Of a DNA stretch of 64,000 nucleotides, positions 41,965-51,070 are shown one piece after another (position 1 is the stretch's first letter; every line of letters begins with the position of its first letter). Origin of the DNA: Mesorhizobium australicum WSM2073 (lineage in GTDB: Bacteria > Pseudomonadota > Alphaproteobacteria > Rhizobiales > Rhizobiaceae); NCBI RefSeq assembly GCF_000230995.2, contig NC_019973.1, positions 1,998,001 through 2,062,000 on the forward strand, in the 5' to 3' direction. The translations under genes and the position numbers were made by a program. The notes under the pieces are model-generated. The model was not told the DNA's origin. It searched no databases and saw only the letters and a program-made list of their open reading frames with translations.

Positions 41965-44048
41965 GATATGGTCCCGAGCACCCTGATCTCGACGCCCTTG
42001 GCGATTTCGACATGGGATAGAACCGGCAGCGTGGTGAACAGGCGCTCGATGATCATGCGCACATAGGGGCGGGCGTCGGGCGCGGTGACGAGGACAAATC
42101 GCTCGCCGGCTTCGAGGTGTTTCTTGATCGCCTTGGTGGCGTCCTGGCCGAATTCCTCCAACTGGCGCGGATCGATGTCGAATTCGCGCACCTCACCCTT
42201 GGCGTCGCGCTTGAGGCTCTGGTGGAAGGCGAGATCCCAGCGGTTGCCGAGGCGCAGCACCTTGAGCACGCCGCCTTCGGAGAGGTCGCCGCAGATCTGC
42301 TGGGCCATGCGGATGCGCACATGCTCGACGATCTGCTCGGTGCGGCGCACATGCGGCGCGATCTCGGCGATGGCCTCGATGATGAGATGCAGGTTGCGGA
42401 TCGAGACGCGTTCGGCAAGCAGCAGCTTGAGCACCGCCTGCAGGCCGGGATAGGATATGTGGGTGGTGCAGATCTCGTCGGCGAGCTTGCGGTATTCCTG
42501 GTCCTGGCGTTCGAGCAGCGCCTTCATGTCCTTGTAGGACAGGAGCTGCGGCAGGTTGTTGCGGATGACTTCCGAGAGATGGGTGAGCAGCACCGACATG
42601 TTGTCGGCGAAGGTGAAGTTCTCGCGCTTCAGATCCTCGGCGAAGGTCTCCATGACGGAGTAGGCGCGCATGCCGAAGGCGGGCTCGCGAATCTCCTCGC
42701 CGGGGATTTCGGGTATGTCGCGGTTGCCGAGCAGCACCATGATCTCGCCGACGCGCATCGAATATTCGGCGACCACGGTGCCGTGCACCTTGATCTGATA
42801 GCTTTTCGGTGGGATGGCGAAGTCGTCGGCGACACGGACTTCCGGCACGACGAAGCCGTATTGCTGGGCGAATTTCTTGCGCATCTTGGACATGCGGAAG
42901 ACCAGTTCCTGGTGCGAGACCAGGAGCCGGGTCGAAAGCTGCTTGCCGATCAGCAGTTCGATCTCGGCGGTGGCGAGCGAGGCCTTGACCGAGTTCTTCT
43001 CTTCCTCGGCCTTGCTCGCTTTTTCCTGGCTCTTCAGCGCCTCGGCCTCGGCGACGGCCCGGTTGTGGCGCATTGGAATGACATAGCCGAGGCCGGCCAT
43101 GCCGGCGGCGAGCGCGAAGAACGGGAACAGTGGCAGGCCGGGCATCAGGCCGAGCAACACCAGCAGTGCGGCCGCCACGTAGAGCGCGCGCGGATGGGCG
43201 CCGAGCTGGCCGAACACGGCCTGGTTGGTCGAGCCGCGCGTGCCGCCCTTGGAGACCAGCAGGCCGGCGGCGAGCGAGACGATGAGCGCCGGGATCTGAG
43301 TGACGAGACCGTCGCCGACCGACAGCTTGATGAACACGTCGGCGGCCTCGCCCATGCCCATGCCGTGCCTGATGTAGCCGATGGCGATGCCGCCGACGAT
43401 GTTGATGGCGGTGATGATGAGGCCGGCGATGGCGTCGCCGCGGACGAATTTCGAGGCGCCGTCCATCGAACCGAAGAAGGAGGATTCCTCTTCCAGTTCG
43501 CGGCGGCGCAGTTGCGCGGTCTTGTCGTCGATCATGCCGGCGGAGAGGTCGGCGTCGATCGACATCTGCTTGCCGGGGATGGCGTCGAGGGTGAAGCGCG
43601 CACCGACCTCGGCGATACGGGTGGCGCCCTTGGTGATGACGATGAAGTTCACCACGATCAGGATCATGAAGACGATCAGGCCGATGACGAAATCGCTGGC
43701 CATCACCAGCTTGGAGAAGCCGGCGATGACATAGCCGGCGGCGTGCGTGCCCTCATTGCCGTGCGACAGGATCATGCGCGTGGTGGCGATGTTGAGCGAC
43801 AGGCGCAGCATGGTGGCAATGAGCAGCACGGTCGGGAAGGACGAGAAATCGAGCGGCCGCTGGATCCACAGCGCCACCATCAGGATCAGCACCGAAAGCG
43901 CGATCGAGAAGGCAAGCCCGATGTCGATGAGAAAGGCCGGGATCGGCAGGAACAGAACGGCCAGGATGACGACGATGCCGAGCGCGAAGAAGACGTCGCG
44001 GCCGTTCTTGGCCACCGCGCCGGGCTGGATGCTTTCGCTGATCGCCAT
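41961..44048 (-). CDS. flhA: Flagellar export gate protein FlhA
   Basis: A 695-residue export gate protein. The N-terminal half has seven or eight transmembrane helices with the typical [35 protein letters not shown] and [12 protein letters not shown] segments. The cytosolic half holds four subdomains and binds export chaperones. The ATG at 44048 begins [12 protein letters not shown]; the frame extends upstream with unlikely sequence. It overlaps fliR by 4 nt. In Brucella-type order fliQ would lie directly upstream; here a 4.4-kb block intervenes. Confidence 0.95.
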   Translation of the reverse strand: MAISESIQPGAVAKNGRDVFFALGIVVILAVLFLPIPAFLIDIGLAFSIALSVLILMVALWIQRPLDFSSFPTVLLIATMLRLSLNIATTRMILSHGNEGTHAAGYVIAGFSKLVMASDFVIGLIVFMILIVVNFIVITKGATRIAEVGARFTLDAIPGKQMSIDADLSAGMIDDKTAQLRRRELEEESSFFGSMDGASKFVRGDAIAGLIITAINIVGGIAIGYIRHGMGMGEAADVFIKLSVGDGLVTQIPALIVSLAAGLLVSKGGTRGSTNQAVFGQLGAHPRALYVAAALLVLLGLMPGLPLFPFFALAAGMAGLGYVIPMRHNRAVAEAEALKSQEKASKAEEEKNSVKASLATAEIELLIGKQLSTRLLVSHQELVFRMSKMRKKFAQQYGFVVPEVRVADDFAIPPKSYQIKVHGTVVAEYSMRVGEIMVLLGNRDIPEIPGEEIREPAFGMRAYSVMETFAEDLKRENFTFADNMSVLLTHLSEVIRNNLPQLLSYKDMKALLERQDQEYRKLADEICTTHISYPGLQAVLKLLLAERVSIRNLHLIIEAIAEIAPHVRRTEQIVEHVRIRMAQQICGDLSEGGVLKVLRLGNRWDLAFHQSLKRDAKGEVREFDIDPRQLEEFGQDATKAIKKHLEAGERFVLVTAPDARPYVRMIIERLFTTLPVLSHVEIAKGVEIRVLGTIS

Positions 44049-44163
44049 TCTCGTCCTCGAACCCCTGGGCTGCCGAGCATGCGACAGCCCGGCGAGGGTA
44101 GCTGGCCAAGCTTGCGCGAGGGTGGGAGAGTGACGGGATCGACTCTCTCGCGAAGGACACTTC

Positions 44164-44463
44164 ATGCTGCTGATCATCGGTACGATCCGCCTGCCGCCCG
44201 ACAGGCTTGACGAGGCAAGGCCGGTGATGGAGCGCATGGTTCGCGCCAGCCGCGCCGAGGACGGCTGCCTTGAATATTCCTATGCGCAGGATGTGCTTGA
44301 TCCCGGTTTGATCCGGATCACCGAGGTGTGGCGCGCCAGACCGGCCCTGGATGCGCATTTCCGCTCGCCGCATCTTGCCGACTGGCGCGCGAGCTGGCCG
44401 GGGCTCGGCATCGGCGAGCGCAATCTCGTGCTTTACGAGGCCGGCGAAGCCATGCCGACCTGA
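44164..44463 (+). CDS. Antibiotic biosynthesis monooxygenase (ABM) domain protein
   Basis: A 99-residue dimeric alpha-beta barrel protein of the ABM/YgiN type (quinol monooxygenase-like). It contains [20 protein letters not shown] and [20 protein letters not shown], the family pattern. A GAAGGA ribosome site is 7 nt upstream. It is divergent from flhA with a 115-bp gap. The role is unknown; related proteins oxidise or handle quinols. Confidence 0.88.
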   Translation: MLLIIGTIRLPPDRLDEARPVMERMVRASRAEDGCLEYSYAQDVLDPGLIRITEVWRARPALDAHFRSPHLADWRASWPGLGIGERNLVLYEAGEAMPT

Positions 44464-44696
44464 GCGGTCCGGCGCCCGGATCCTTGCCGGCTCCGGCTCG
44501 GTGTACGCATTGTGCTGAAAGGGCATGGTGAGTTCGCAACTGGCGGGCGGCCCCGTCGGCCCAAAGCGGGAAAGACCGGATCGGGCGGTTTCGCGGCCAT
44601 AATGGCGCCTTTGATGTCGGCATTGTGGTTGTCACGACGTGCCGCCCGGCGTATCAGGCGGGTCTTCCTTTGCCTTGATATCGGCGAGCCGCCCCG

Positions 44697-46478
44697 GTGC
44701 TTTCCAGAAACCAACCCCAAGTCTACGCCCGCCGGCTGCGCGCGGTTCTTTTGAGGTCAGTCCCTCTGCTGGAGGCACGCGGCATCGCCGTGGTCATGCT
44801 GGCGGGCGTTGTCGGCGTCATAGCCGGCATACTGGTCACCGCGATGAGCCAGATCGTACAGGACCTGCACGGGCTGCTGTTCGGCGTCCAGCCCGGCGGG
44901 CGGCTGTCGGGCATGTTCTCGCTCGCCAGTCCGATACAGGCGCTGATCCCGGCGATCGGCGGCATCCTGCTCGGGATATCGGTGGTCTGGCTGAGGCTCC
45001 GGAAATTCCGCACGCCGGTCGATCCGATCGAGGCCAACGCGCTCTATGGCGGGCGCATGTCTCTGACCGATACCTTCATCATCGTCGTGCAGACGATGAT
45101 TTCCAGCGGCTTCGGCGCTTCGGTCGGTCTGGAGGCGGGCTATACGCAGGTCGGCTCAGGCGTCGCCTCACGGCTGGCGCGCGCTTTCCGGTTGCGCCGC
45201 AATGACGTCCGCATTCTGGTTGGCTGTGGTGCCGCCGGCGCCATATCGGCCGCCTTCGACGCCCCGCTGACGGGCGCCTTCTACGGTTTCGAACTGGTCA
45301 TCGGCATCTACTCGGTCGCCAATGTCGCCCCTGTCATGACGGCTGCGATCTCGGCGTCGCTGACGGCGGAATTGTTCGGCGGCGTGCCCTTTCCGCTCGA
45401 GCTTTCAGGGTTGCCGCAACTCACCGCCAGCCAATATGTGCCTTTCCTGTTGCTCGGCCTGCTTGGCGGTGCTGCCTCGATCGCCATCATGCAACTGGTG
45501 ACGTTGATCGAGCGCGGGTTCAACAGGCTGTCGGTCGATGCCTCGCTGCGCCCCGTCATCGGTGGTGTCCTGGTCGGCCTCCTCGGCCTAATCACGCCGC
45601 AGGTCCTGTCCAGCGGCCACGGAGCGCTGCATCGCGAGTTCGCCATGAATTACGGGCTGGCGGTGGTGGCCAGCGTCTTCGTGCTGAAGCTGGCGGCGTC
45701 GGCGATCTCACTGGGTTCGGGCTTTCGCGGCGGATTGTTCTTCGCCTCGCTGTTCCTTGGTGCGCTGCTCGGCAAGTCGTTCGCCGGTGTCATGGCGCTC
45801 GTGTCGCCGGCGACCGGTATCGACCCCTCCGTCGCCGCCGTTGTCGGCATGACGTCGCTTGCCGTCGGCGTCGTCGGTGGGCCTCTGACCATGACCTTCC
45901 TGGCGTTGGAATCGACCCGCGACCTGACGCTCACCGGCGTGGTGCTGGCCGCCTCGATCATGGCGGCGATCCTGGTGCGCGAGACCTTCGGTTATTCGTT
46001 CTCGACCTGGCGCTTCCACCTGCGCGGCGAGACGATCCGCAGCGCCCACGATGTCGGCTGGATGCGCAGCCTGACCGTCGGCTCGATGATGCGCGAGGAC
46101 ATCAAGACCGTCGATGCGTCGACGACGCTGGCCGCCTTCCGCAAGGAATTCCCGCTGGGTTCGGCCCAGCGCGTGATCGCCGTCGACCCGGGGGATGAGT
46201 ATGTCGGCGTGCTGATCGTGGCCGAACTGCATAGCGATCCCTCCGGGGGCGAGGTGCCGGTGCGCGACCTTGCCCAGTACAAGGATGCCGTCCTGGTGCC
46301 CAGCATGAACGTGCAGGCCGCCGCCGAGACCTTCCAGCGCGCCGGCGCCGAGGAACTGGCCGTGGTCGAGGACTTCGCCGACCACATCGTGCTCGGGCTG
46401 CTGACCGAGGGCCATTTGATGCGGCGCTATGCCGAGGAACTCGAAAAGGCCCGCCGGGACCTGTCGGGAGAGGGGTAG
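44697..46478 (+). CDS. ClC-family chloride channel/antiporter with CBS tail
   Basis: A 593-residue ClC protein. About 10-18 membrane segments span residues 20-440. The selectivity motifs are diverged: GREGP appears as GLEAG (GASVGLEAGYTQVG), GSGIP is absent or unrecognisable, and GxFxP reads GFRGGLFFASLF. The gating glutamate is kept in GLEAG. The C-terminal part (about 455-590) is CBS-like (SMMREDIKTVDASTTLAAF). The start is a GTG at 44697 (MLSRNQPQVYAR). It could be a chloride or fluoride/nitrate-type transporter; anion choice cannot be read. Confidence 0.87.
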   Translation: MLSRNQPQVYARRLRAVLLRSVPLLEARGIAVVMLAGVVGVIAGILVTAMSQIVQDLHGLLFGVQPGGRLSGMFSLASPIQALIPAIGGILLGISVVWLRLRKFRTPVDPIEANALYGGRMSLTDTFIIVVQTMISSGFGASVGLEAGYTQVGSGVASRLARAFRLRRNDVRILVGCGAAGAISAAFDAPLTGAFYGFELVIGIYSVANVAPVMTAAISASLTAELFGGVPFPLELSGLPQLTASQYVPFLLLGLLGGAASIAIMQLVTLIERGFNRLSVDASLRPVIGGVLVGLLGLITPQVLSSGHGALHREFAMNYGLAVVASVFVLKLAASAISLGSGFRGGLFFASLFLGALLGKSFAGVMALVSPATGIDPSVAAVVGMTSLAVGVVGGPLTMTFLALESTRDLTLTGVVLAASIMAAILVRETFGYSFSTWRFHLRGETIRSAHDVGWMRSLTVGSMMREDIKTVDASTTLAAFRKEFPLGSAQRVIAVDPGDEYVGVLIVAELHSDPSGGEVPVRDLAQYKDAVLVPSMNVQAAAETFQRAGAEELAVVEDFADHIVLGLLTEGHLMRRYAEELEKARRDLSGEG

Positions 46479-46500
46479 GCGCCGCGAACCTTTGAATTCG

Positions 46501-48144
46501 TCAGTGCTCGATCGGCCCCTTGGCCATCACCAACGCGGTGCCGGCGGTCGTCGGGCGCTCGATGACGCGGCGCACGCGCGGCGGCTCGTTGCCCGAGTGC
46601 AGCGCCCGCAAGCGCTCGCCGACCATGGCGTCGGCTTGGGTGATGCGACCGTTATGCCTGACATATTCGAGCCAGGTCGGCGTGTGGTAGTGCTCGATCC
46701 AGATCGACGGATTTTCGAGATCGCGCGCCAGTGTCCAGTTGCGGGCGCCGTCGCGACGGCGGATGCGGCCGCGCTCGGCCATGGTGGCGAGGAATTCCGC
46801 CTCGTCCTCGTGCCGGATGATGTATTCGATCATAATGGCGATCGGACCGCTGCGCGGCTTCAGGTCAAGTGCCAGGTGCGGCTCCTTGAAGCGGTTGAGC
46901 GGGTCGAGGTTGAGCACCTGCTGTTGCGGCAGCGGCAGCACGAGGCCGATGGCGCCCCCGGCCAGCATGGCGATGGCCGCGGCGATCAGCGCCGTCTCGG
47001 CGCCATGCGCGTCGGCGACGACACCCCAGATCCAGCTGCCCAGTGCTATGCCGCCGAAGGTTGCGGTCTGGTAGACCGACAGAACCCGGCCGACCACCCA
47101 GCGCGGTGTCGCCATCTGCACGGTGACGTTGAAATGCGAGAGCGCGATCACCCAGCAGGCACCGCCGACCAGCAGGCCGAGCGAGGTCTGCCAGGCATGC
47201 TGGCTGACGGCGGCGTTGAAGGCGCAGGCCGCAAAGCCGGCGAAGGCACAGCGCACCATCGTCTCGCTGGAGAGCAGCTGCCGCAGCCGCACGCTGATCA
47301 GCGCCCCGCCGACGGCGCCGATGCCGAAGGCGCCCAGCATGATGCCGTAGGTCAGCGCATCGCCCTTGACCACATCGCGCGCCACCAGCGGCAGCAGCGC
47401 CAGCACCGCGCCGGCGCTGAAGCCAAAGGCGGCGCCCCTGACCAGCACCTTGCCGATATTCGGCGACATGGCGACGTAGCGCAGGCCGGCGCCCATGGCG
47501 GCCCCCAATGACTCGCGCGGCAAGGTCGAGGCCGGTAGATCCGGCTTCCAGCGTGCCAGCACGACGATAAGCCCGACATAGCTCACCGCGTTCGCCGCGA
47601 AGGCCGCGGCCGCGCCGGCGGCCGCGACGATGATGCCACCGATTGCCGGGCCGACGCTGCGTGTCAGGTTGAAGCCCATGGAATTCAGCGCCACGGCGGC
47701 AGGCACCTTGTTGCGCGGAACGATGTCGCCGACGGAGGCCTGCCATGACGGGCTGTTGAGTGCCGTGCCGCTGTCGATCAGGAAGGTAAAGGCCAGCAGC
47801 GTCCACGGCGTGATCAGGTCCAAATAGGTGAACGCGGTCAAAAGCACCGAAACGACCAGCATGAAGGTCTGGGCGACCAGCATCACCTTGCGGCGGTCGA
47901 AGCTATCGGCGATGGCGCCGGCGACAAGCGCGAACAGCATGATCGGCAAGGTGGTCGAGGCCTGGACCAGGGCGACCTGATAGGGCGAGGTGGCGATGGT
48001 GGTCATCATCCAGGCGGCGCCGACGCCCTGGATCAAGCCGCCGAAATTGGAGACGAGGCTCGCGCCCCATACGGCCCGGAAGATGCCATGCCGGAATGGC
48101 GCCAGCGCCGAGACGCTTTCGCTATCCGGCTTCTCGTCAATCAT
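46501..48144 (-). CDS. MFS transporter (MFS_3, enterobactin-exporter-like) with cytosolic tail
   Basis: A 547-residue major facilitator with 12 helices (residues about 15-420). The MFS motif ADSFDRRKVMLVAQ lies between helices 2 and 3. A C-terminal extension of about 120 residues (EYIIRHEDEAEFLATMAERG...WLEYVRHNGRITQADAMVGE) resembles a small domain known from this MFS group in rhizobia. The ATG at 48144 is preferred over the longer frame. Substrate unknown; an efflux role is inferred from the family. It is convergent with the ClC gene (22-nt gap). Confidence 0.9.
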   Translation of the reverse strand: MIDEKPDSESVSALAPFRHGIFRAVWGASLVSNFGGLIQGVGAAWMMTTIATSPYQVALVQASTTLPIMLFALVAGAIADSFDRRKVMLVAQTFMLVVSVLLTAFTYLDLITPWTLLAFTFLIDSGTALNSPSWQASVGDIVPRNKVPAAVALNSMGFNLTRSVGPAIGGIIVAAAGAAAAFAANAVSYVGLIVVLARWKPDLPASTLPRESLGAAMGAGLRYVAMSPNIGKVLVRGAAFGFSAGAVLALLPLVARDVVKGDALTYGIMLGAFGIGAVGGALISVRLRQLLSSETMVRCAFAGFAACAFNAAVSQHAWQTSLGLLVGGACWVIALSHFNVTVQMATPRWVVGRVLSVYQTATFGGIALGSWIWGVVADAHGAETALIAAAIAMLAGGAIGLVLPLPQQQVLNLDPLNRFKEPHLALDLKPRSGPIAIMIEYIIRHEDEAEFLATMAERGRIRRRDGARNWTLARDLENPSIWIEHYHTPTWLEYVRHNGRITQADAMVGERLRALHSGNEPPRVRRVIERPTTAGTALVMAKGPIEH

Positions 48145-48520
48145 GGATGGGTTCCTGCCACGGCGCGCTGATCCTTGCGGGAATCCGTTTCCCCGCATGA
48201 TTTGCCGAAACTATGGCATCGCGGCGCAAAGGGCGAATGCCTTGCAGGGAAGATCATGGTCCAACAAGGGGATAGCGAAGGGCCACACGCTGGCGCCGCC
48301 ACCGCAAACCGTCGCGCCCTGAATGGCACTCCACAGCATGTCGCGGCGAACCGGATTCGCCCGACCTGCTGTAAGCTTCTGATTCTATGCACGTCGTTGT
48401 TCCGGAACCGGGAACCACTTCCGGGCGACATGCATTAGCCGCAACCCGGACGCCTGCTAGCTGCGTTCCATCCCGGCGCAAATCTGGGCGGAAGCGTCGA
48501 GCACCCTTGCTGGAAATCGC
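48145..48520. other. 376-bp gap between MFS and fliQ genes
   Basis: No protein gene supported. It contains the dispersed repeat at 48334-48435. The rest includes the 5' region of the MFS gene. Confidence 0.6.
48334..48435. repeat. Dispersed intergenic repeat, copy B (full)
   Basis: This 102-bp element matches 1264-1342 at both ends and carries an extra middle (TCTATGCACGTCGTTGTTCC and on). ATGCACGTCG and CGACATGCAT form inverted ends around the right half, and TTCCGGAA lies inside. The copy is between the MFS and fliQ genes. Confidence 0.78.
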
Positions 48521-48787
48521 TCAGAAACCGTTCTGGATGCGCTCGAAGATGACATTGGTGAAGGCCGATATCTGGCCGCCGATGAAGGGACCCGTAAGCG
48601 CCACCACCAGCATGATGGCGACGATCTTGGGCACGAAGGTCAAGGTGATTTCCTGGACCTGTGTCAACGCCTGGATCAAGGCGATGCCAATGCCGACCGC
48701 CATGGCGACCAGGACCACCGGAGCGGATGCGGTCAGCACCGTCCACACCGCATACTGGACGATGTCGAGTGCGTCGGCCTCATTCAT
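48521..48787 (-). CDS. fliQ: Flagellar export gate protein FliQ
   Basis: An 88-residue inner-membrane protein with two helices, part of the FliP-FliQ-FliR gate. VGIGIALIQALTQVQEITLTFVPK contains the family hallmark QALTQVQE. The ATG at 48787 is 13 nt after the flgD stop. Normally flhA follows; here the MFS/ClC block does. Confidence 0.95.
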   Translation of the reverse strand: MNEADALDIVQYAVWTVLTASAPVVLVAMAVGIGIALIQALTQVQEITLTFVPKIVAIMLVVALTGPFIGGQISAFTNVIFERIQNGF

Positions 48788-48800
48788 GTCGGCGGTTGGC

Positions 48801-49208
48801 CTAGCTCGCCGGCTTGATCGACACGCCCGCGCCGACAGGGACCGTGGTGCCATCCTGCAACACCGCGATCAGTCCGTTGCTGCCAAGCGTAACCGACGCC
48901 ACCGTGCCCGTTGTCTTGCCATCGGCCGAGGTGATGTTGCGGCCTATGAGAGCGTCGGCCTGCGACAGCGCCGAGGACTGCATGATCTGGTCGAGCTTGG
49001 TGTTGGTCTGCACCGATTGCTCGACCTGGGAGAAGGTGGCGAGCTGGGCGACATACGCCGTCGAATCCATCGGTTTGGTCGGATCCTGGTTCTTCATCTC
49101 CGCGATCAGAAGCTTCAGGAAGGACTGATAGTCGACCGCCGTCTTCGAGGTCGGCGTGGTGGTCTGGTTGGCGCCAACCGGCACCGTCGTCGTCATGTCC
49201 ACGGTCAT
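48801..49208 (-). CDS. flgD: Flagellar hook-capping protein FlgD
   Basis: A 135-residue hook-assembly scaffold, the short rhizobial form without the large C-terminal domain pair. It contains DYQSFLKLLIAEMKNQDPTKPMD, the hallmark of the family, and a LIGRNITSADG stretch. The start shares its A with the flbT stop (TGATG), showing translational coupling. Confidence 0.95.
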   Translation of the reverse strand: MTVDMTTTVPVGANQTTTPTSKTAVDYQSFLKLLIAEMKNQDPTKPMDSTAYVAQLATFSQVEQSVQTNTKLDQIMQSSALSQADALIGRNITSADGKTTGTVASVTLGSNGLIAVLQDGTTVPVGAGVSIKPAS

Positions 49209-49651
49209 CAGTATCGTGCTCCCACGGCCAGCGGGCGCGCGGCGCCCGGAACATCGTCATTGCCGCCAAGCGCGCGGCGTTCGAGAGGATAAAGCGAACG
49301 GATCGCCTTCAAGGCCTCGTAGATGTGATCCTCGCCGACCATGCGGTCGACCTGTTTCAGCGCGCTGCCGATCTCGGCGTCTTCGAAACTTGCAATGAGC
49401 AGTGGCAGCGAGCGGCGGAACATCTCGCGCGCTTCGTCGGCGCCAGCGGGGTTTATCAGCATGACCTGCACGATGAAATAGAGCTGCCGCAATGGCGTCG
49501 ACGCGTCGTCTGCTTGGATCACATGGCTCTCGAGCAGGAACTGCACGTCGTTCATCAGCTCGATGGTGACCTTGCGGTCGACGCGGATGACCGCGCCGTT
49601 GATGTAGATCTTCTCATTGGGCTTCAGCGATAACTTCAACGTGTTGGTCAT
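49208..49651 (-). CDS. flbT: Flagellin synthesis repressor FlbT
   Basis: A 147-residue regulator that binds flagellin mRNA in Caulobacter and limits its translation; in Brucella and rhizobia it can act as activator. Family text is SLKPNEKIYINGAVIRVDRKVTIELMNDV at the start and PLRQLYFIVQVML in the middle. It overlaps flaF by 4 nt (ATGA). Confidence 0.95.
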   Translation of the reverse strand: MTNTLKLSLKPNEKIYINGAVIRVDRKVTIELMNDVQFLLESHVIQADDASTPLRQLYFIVQVMLINPAGADEAREMFRRSLPLLIASFEDAEIGSALKQVDRMVGEDHIYEALKAIRSLYPLERRALGGNDDVPGAARPLAVGARY

Positions 49652-49995
49652 TGAATGCCGTCGCGGATGATCTGGGATACTTCGATCAGCCCCTCGAAAT
49701 TGTCGGTGCGGCCCTGGCGGATGTCCTCGGCCTCGCGCAGCAGCCACAGGCCGATGGAGATCAGGTTGGCGCGCAACTCCTTGGGGAGCGCATTGTCGCT
49801 GGAACCGAGATCCTCGACGAAGGTGGTCCAGACGCGATTGGTGAAATGCAGCGCCTCGACCGCCTCCATCGAATGCTGGCCTGCCGCGGCGGCGGCCGAC
49901 AGCATGTCGATCGAGCGGGTCAGGAGGTCCCGCTCGCGGTCCTTGGCGTCCGCGACGGAGGTGCTCTGAACGTCGGCGTAGGAGAATTGGTACAT
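49648..49995 (-). CDS. flaF: Flagellar biosynthesis regulator FlaF
   Basis: A 115-residue protein acting with FlbT in setting flagellin level, probably on translation or as a secretion chaperone. Helical, with ALHFTNRVWTTFVEDLGSSDNALP as the family core. The start MYQFSYADVQ is typical. Confidence 0.95.
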   Translation of the reverse strand: MYQFSYADVQSTSVADAKDRERDLLTRSIDMLSAAAAAGQHSMEAVEALHFTNRVWTTFVEDLGSSDNALPKELRANLISIGLWLLREAEDIRQGRTDNFEGLIEVSQIIRDGIQ

Positions 49996-50023
49996 CGGTG
50001 GCTCTACCGTTCCGCTGGAGGTG

Positions 50024-51067
50024 TCAGGTCAGGTAATTCAACAGGCTGAGCTGCTGCAGGCGCGCCGTCAGGGCGAAAGACGTCTCGATATGCTGCGTCA
50101 GATTGGCGACGCGGGTCGCCGCTTCCGCCGGATCGACTGCCTCGAGATCCAGAATGTGCCGTTCGAACAGGTCGATCTGCGTCTTCATGCGGTCGCTGGC
50201 ATCGGAGACGCGCTTCTGCACGATGCCGGTCTGGGATTGGACCTGGGCGATGCCGCTCAGCGCCTCGCCGACCAATTTCTGCGAGTGGTCGATGATGGTG
50301 TCCTTCGCCGCCTGGCTGATGTTGGTGGACATCAGGCTGGAGACCAAGGCCGCCGCCATGGCGAGCTTCCTGATGCCGTCGCTGTTGGCCCCGGTCGAGG
50401 TCTCGGTGGTTTCGTTGAGCGCGATGCGGCTGACGATCTGCTGGTCGGTCGCGTTCGACATGTTGGTCTGCCAGCCCGCGCCGAGGAACTGCGGCGTGAC
50501 ATCGTTGGTGATGAAATCGTCCATCTGGGCCGCGGTGATGTTGGCCGCGGCCGGATCACTGGGCGGGAAGCCGAACTTGGCGACGAAGGAGGCGTCAAAG
50601 GCAGCCTTGGCGGGAGAGCCGGCGGCCGTGAAATCGTTGATCGGCTTGACGTCGGTGTTGGTGCCAGCGAACAGATATTCGCCGTTGACGCTGGTGTTGA
50701 GGATCGACGTAAGCTGCTGGATCGTTGTCTGGCCGGTCGATTGGGTCAGGCTGTCGGAGTTGTCGCCCGACGACGCGGTGGTCAGGCTGGACAGGAAAGT
50801 CTGCGCGACGCTGGAGAGCTGGCCGAGCGAGGTCTGGGTGGATGAGAGCCGGGCGGCCACCAGTCCGTTGGAATCGACAACGACGTTGAGCCGGTCGAGG
50901 TCGCGCGAAAAGGTGACGGACTGGGCGGTACGTCCACCAAGTGCCAGACCGACATCGGCGACCTTGCCGGTCGAGGACTCTTTCGTGGCTTTGACGAGAT
51001 CGGCCTGCATGCGCATCTGCTGATAGCGCATGGCATTCGTAAGGGCAGCAGAGGAGACAAAGGTCAT
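50024..51067 (-). CDS. flgL: Flagellar hook-filament junction protein FlgL
   Basis: A 347-residue junction protein exported through the flagellar channel. N- and C-terminal helical regions match flagellin-like D0/D1 parts, e.g. SSAALTNAMRYQQMRMQADLVK at the start and TRVANLTQHIETSFALTARLQQL near the end. STSVNGEYLFAGTNTDVKP is the FlgL-typical middle segment. It starts 3 nt after flgK. Confidence 0.92.
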   Translation of the reverse strand: MTFVSSAALTNAMRYQQMRMQADLVKATKESSTGKVADVGLALGGRTAQSVTFSRDLDRLNVVVDSNGLVAARLSSTQTSLGQLSSVAQTFLSSLTTASSGDNSDSLTQSTGQTTIQQLTSILNTSVNGEYLFAGTNTDVKPINDFTAAGSPAKAAFDASFVAKFGFPPSDPAAANITAAQMDDFITNDVTPQFLGAGWQTNMSNATDQQIVSRIALNETTETSTGANSDGIRKLAMAAALVSSLMSTNISQAAKDTIIDHSQKLVGEALSGIAQVQSQTGIVQKRVSDASDRMKTQIDLFERHILDLEAVDPAEAATRVANLTQHIETSFALTARLQQLSLLNYLT

Positions 51068-51070
51068 GGC

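Noticed and set aside
42117..44210. Long open frame on the plus strand opposite flhA
   Set aside because: It is the antisense of a certain gene in high-GC DNA, with odd composition (many His, Asp and Glu) and no known motif.
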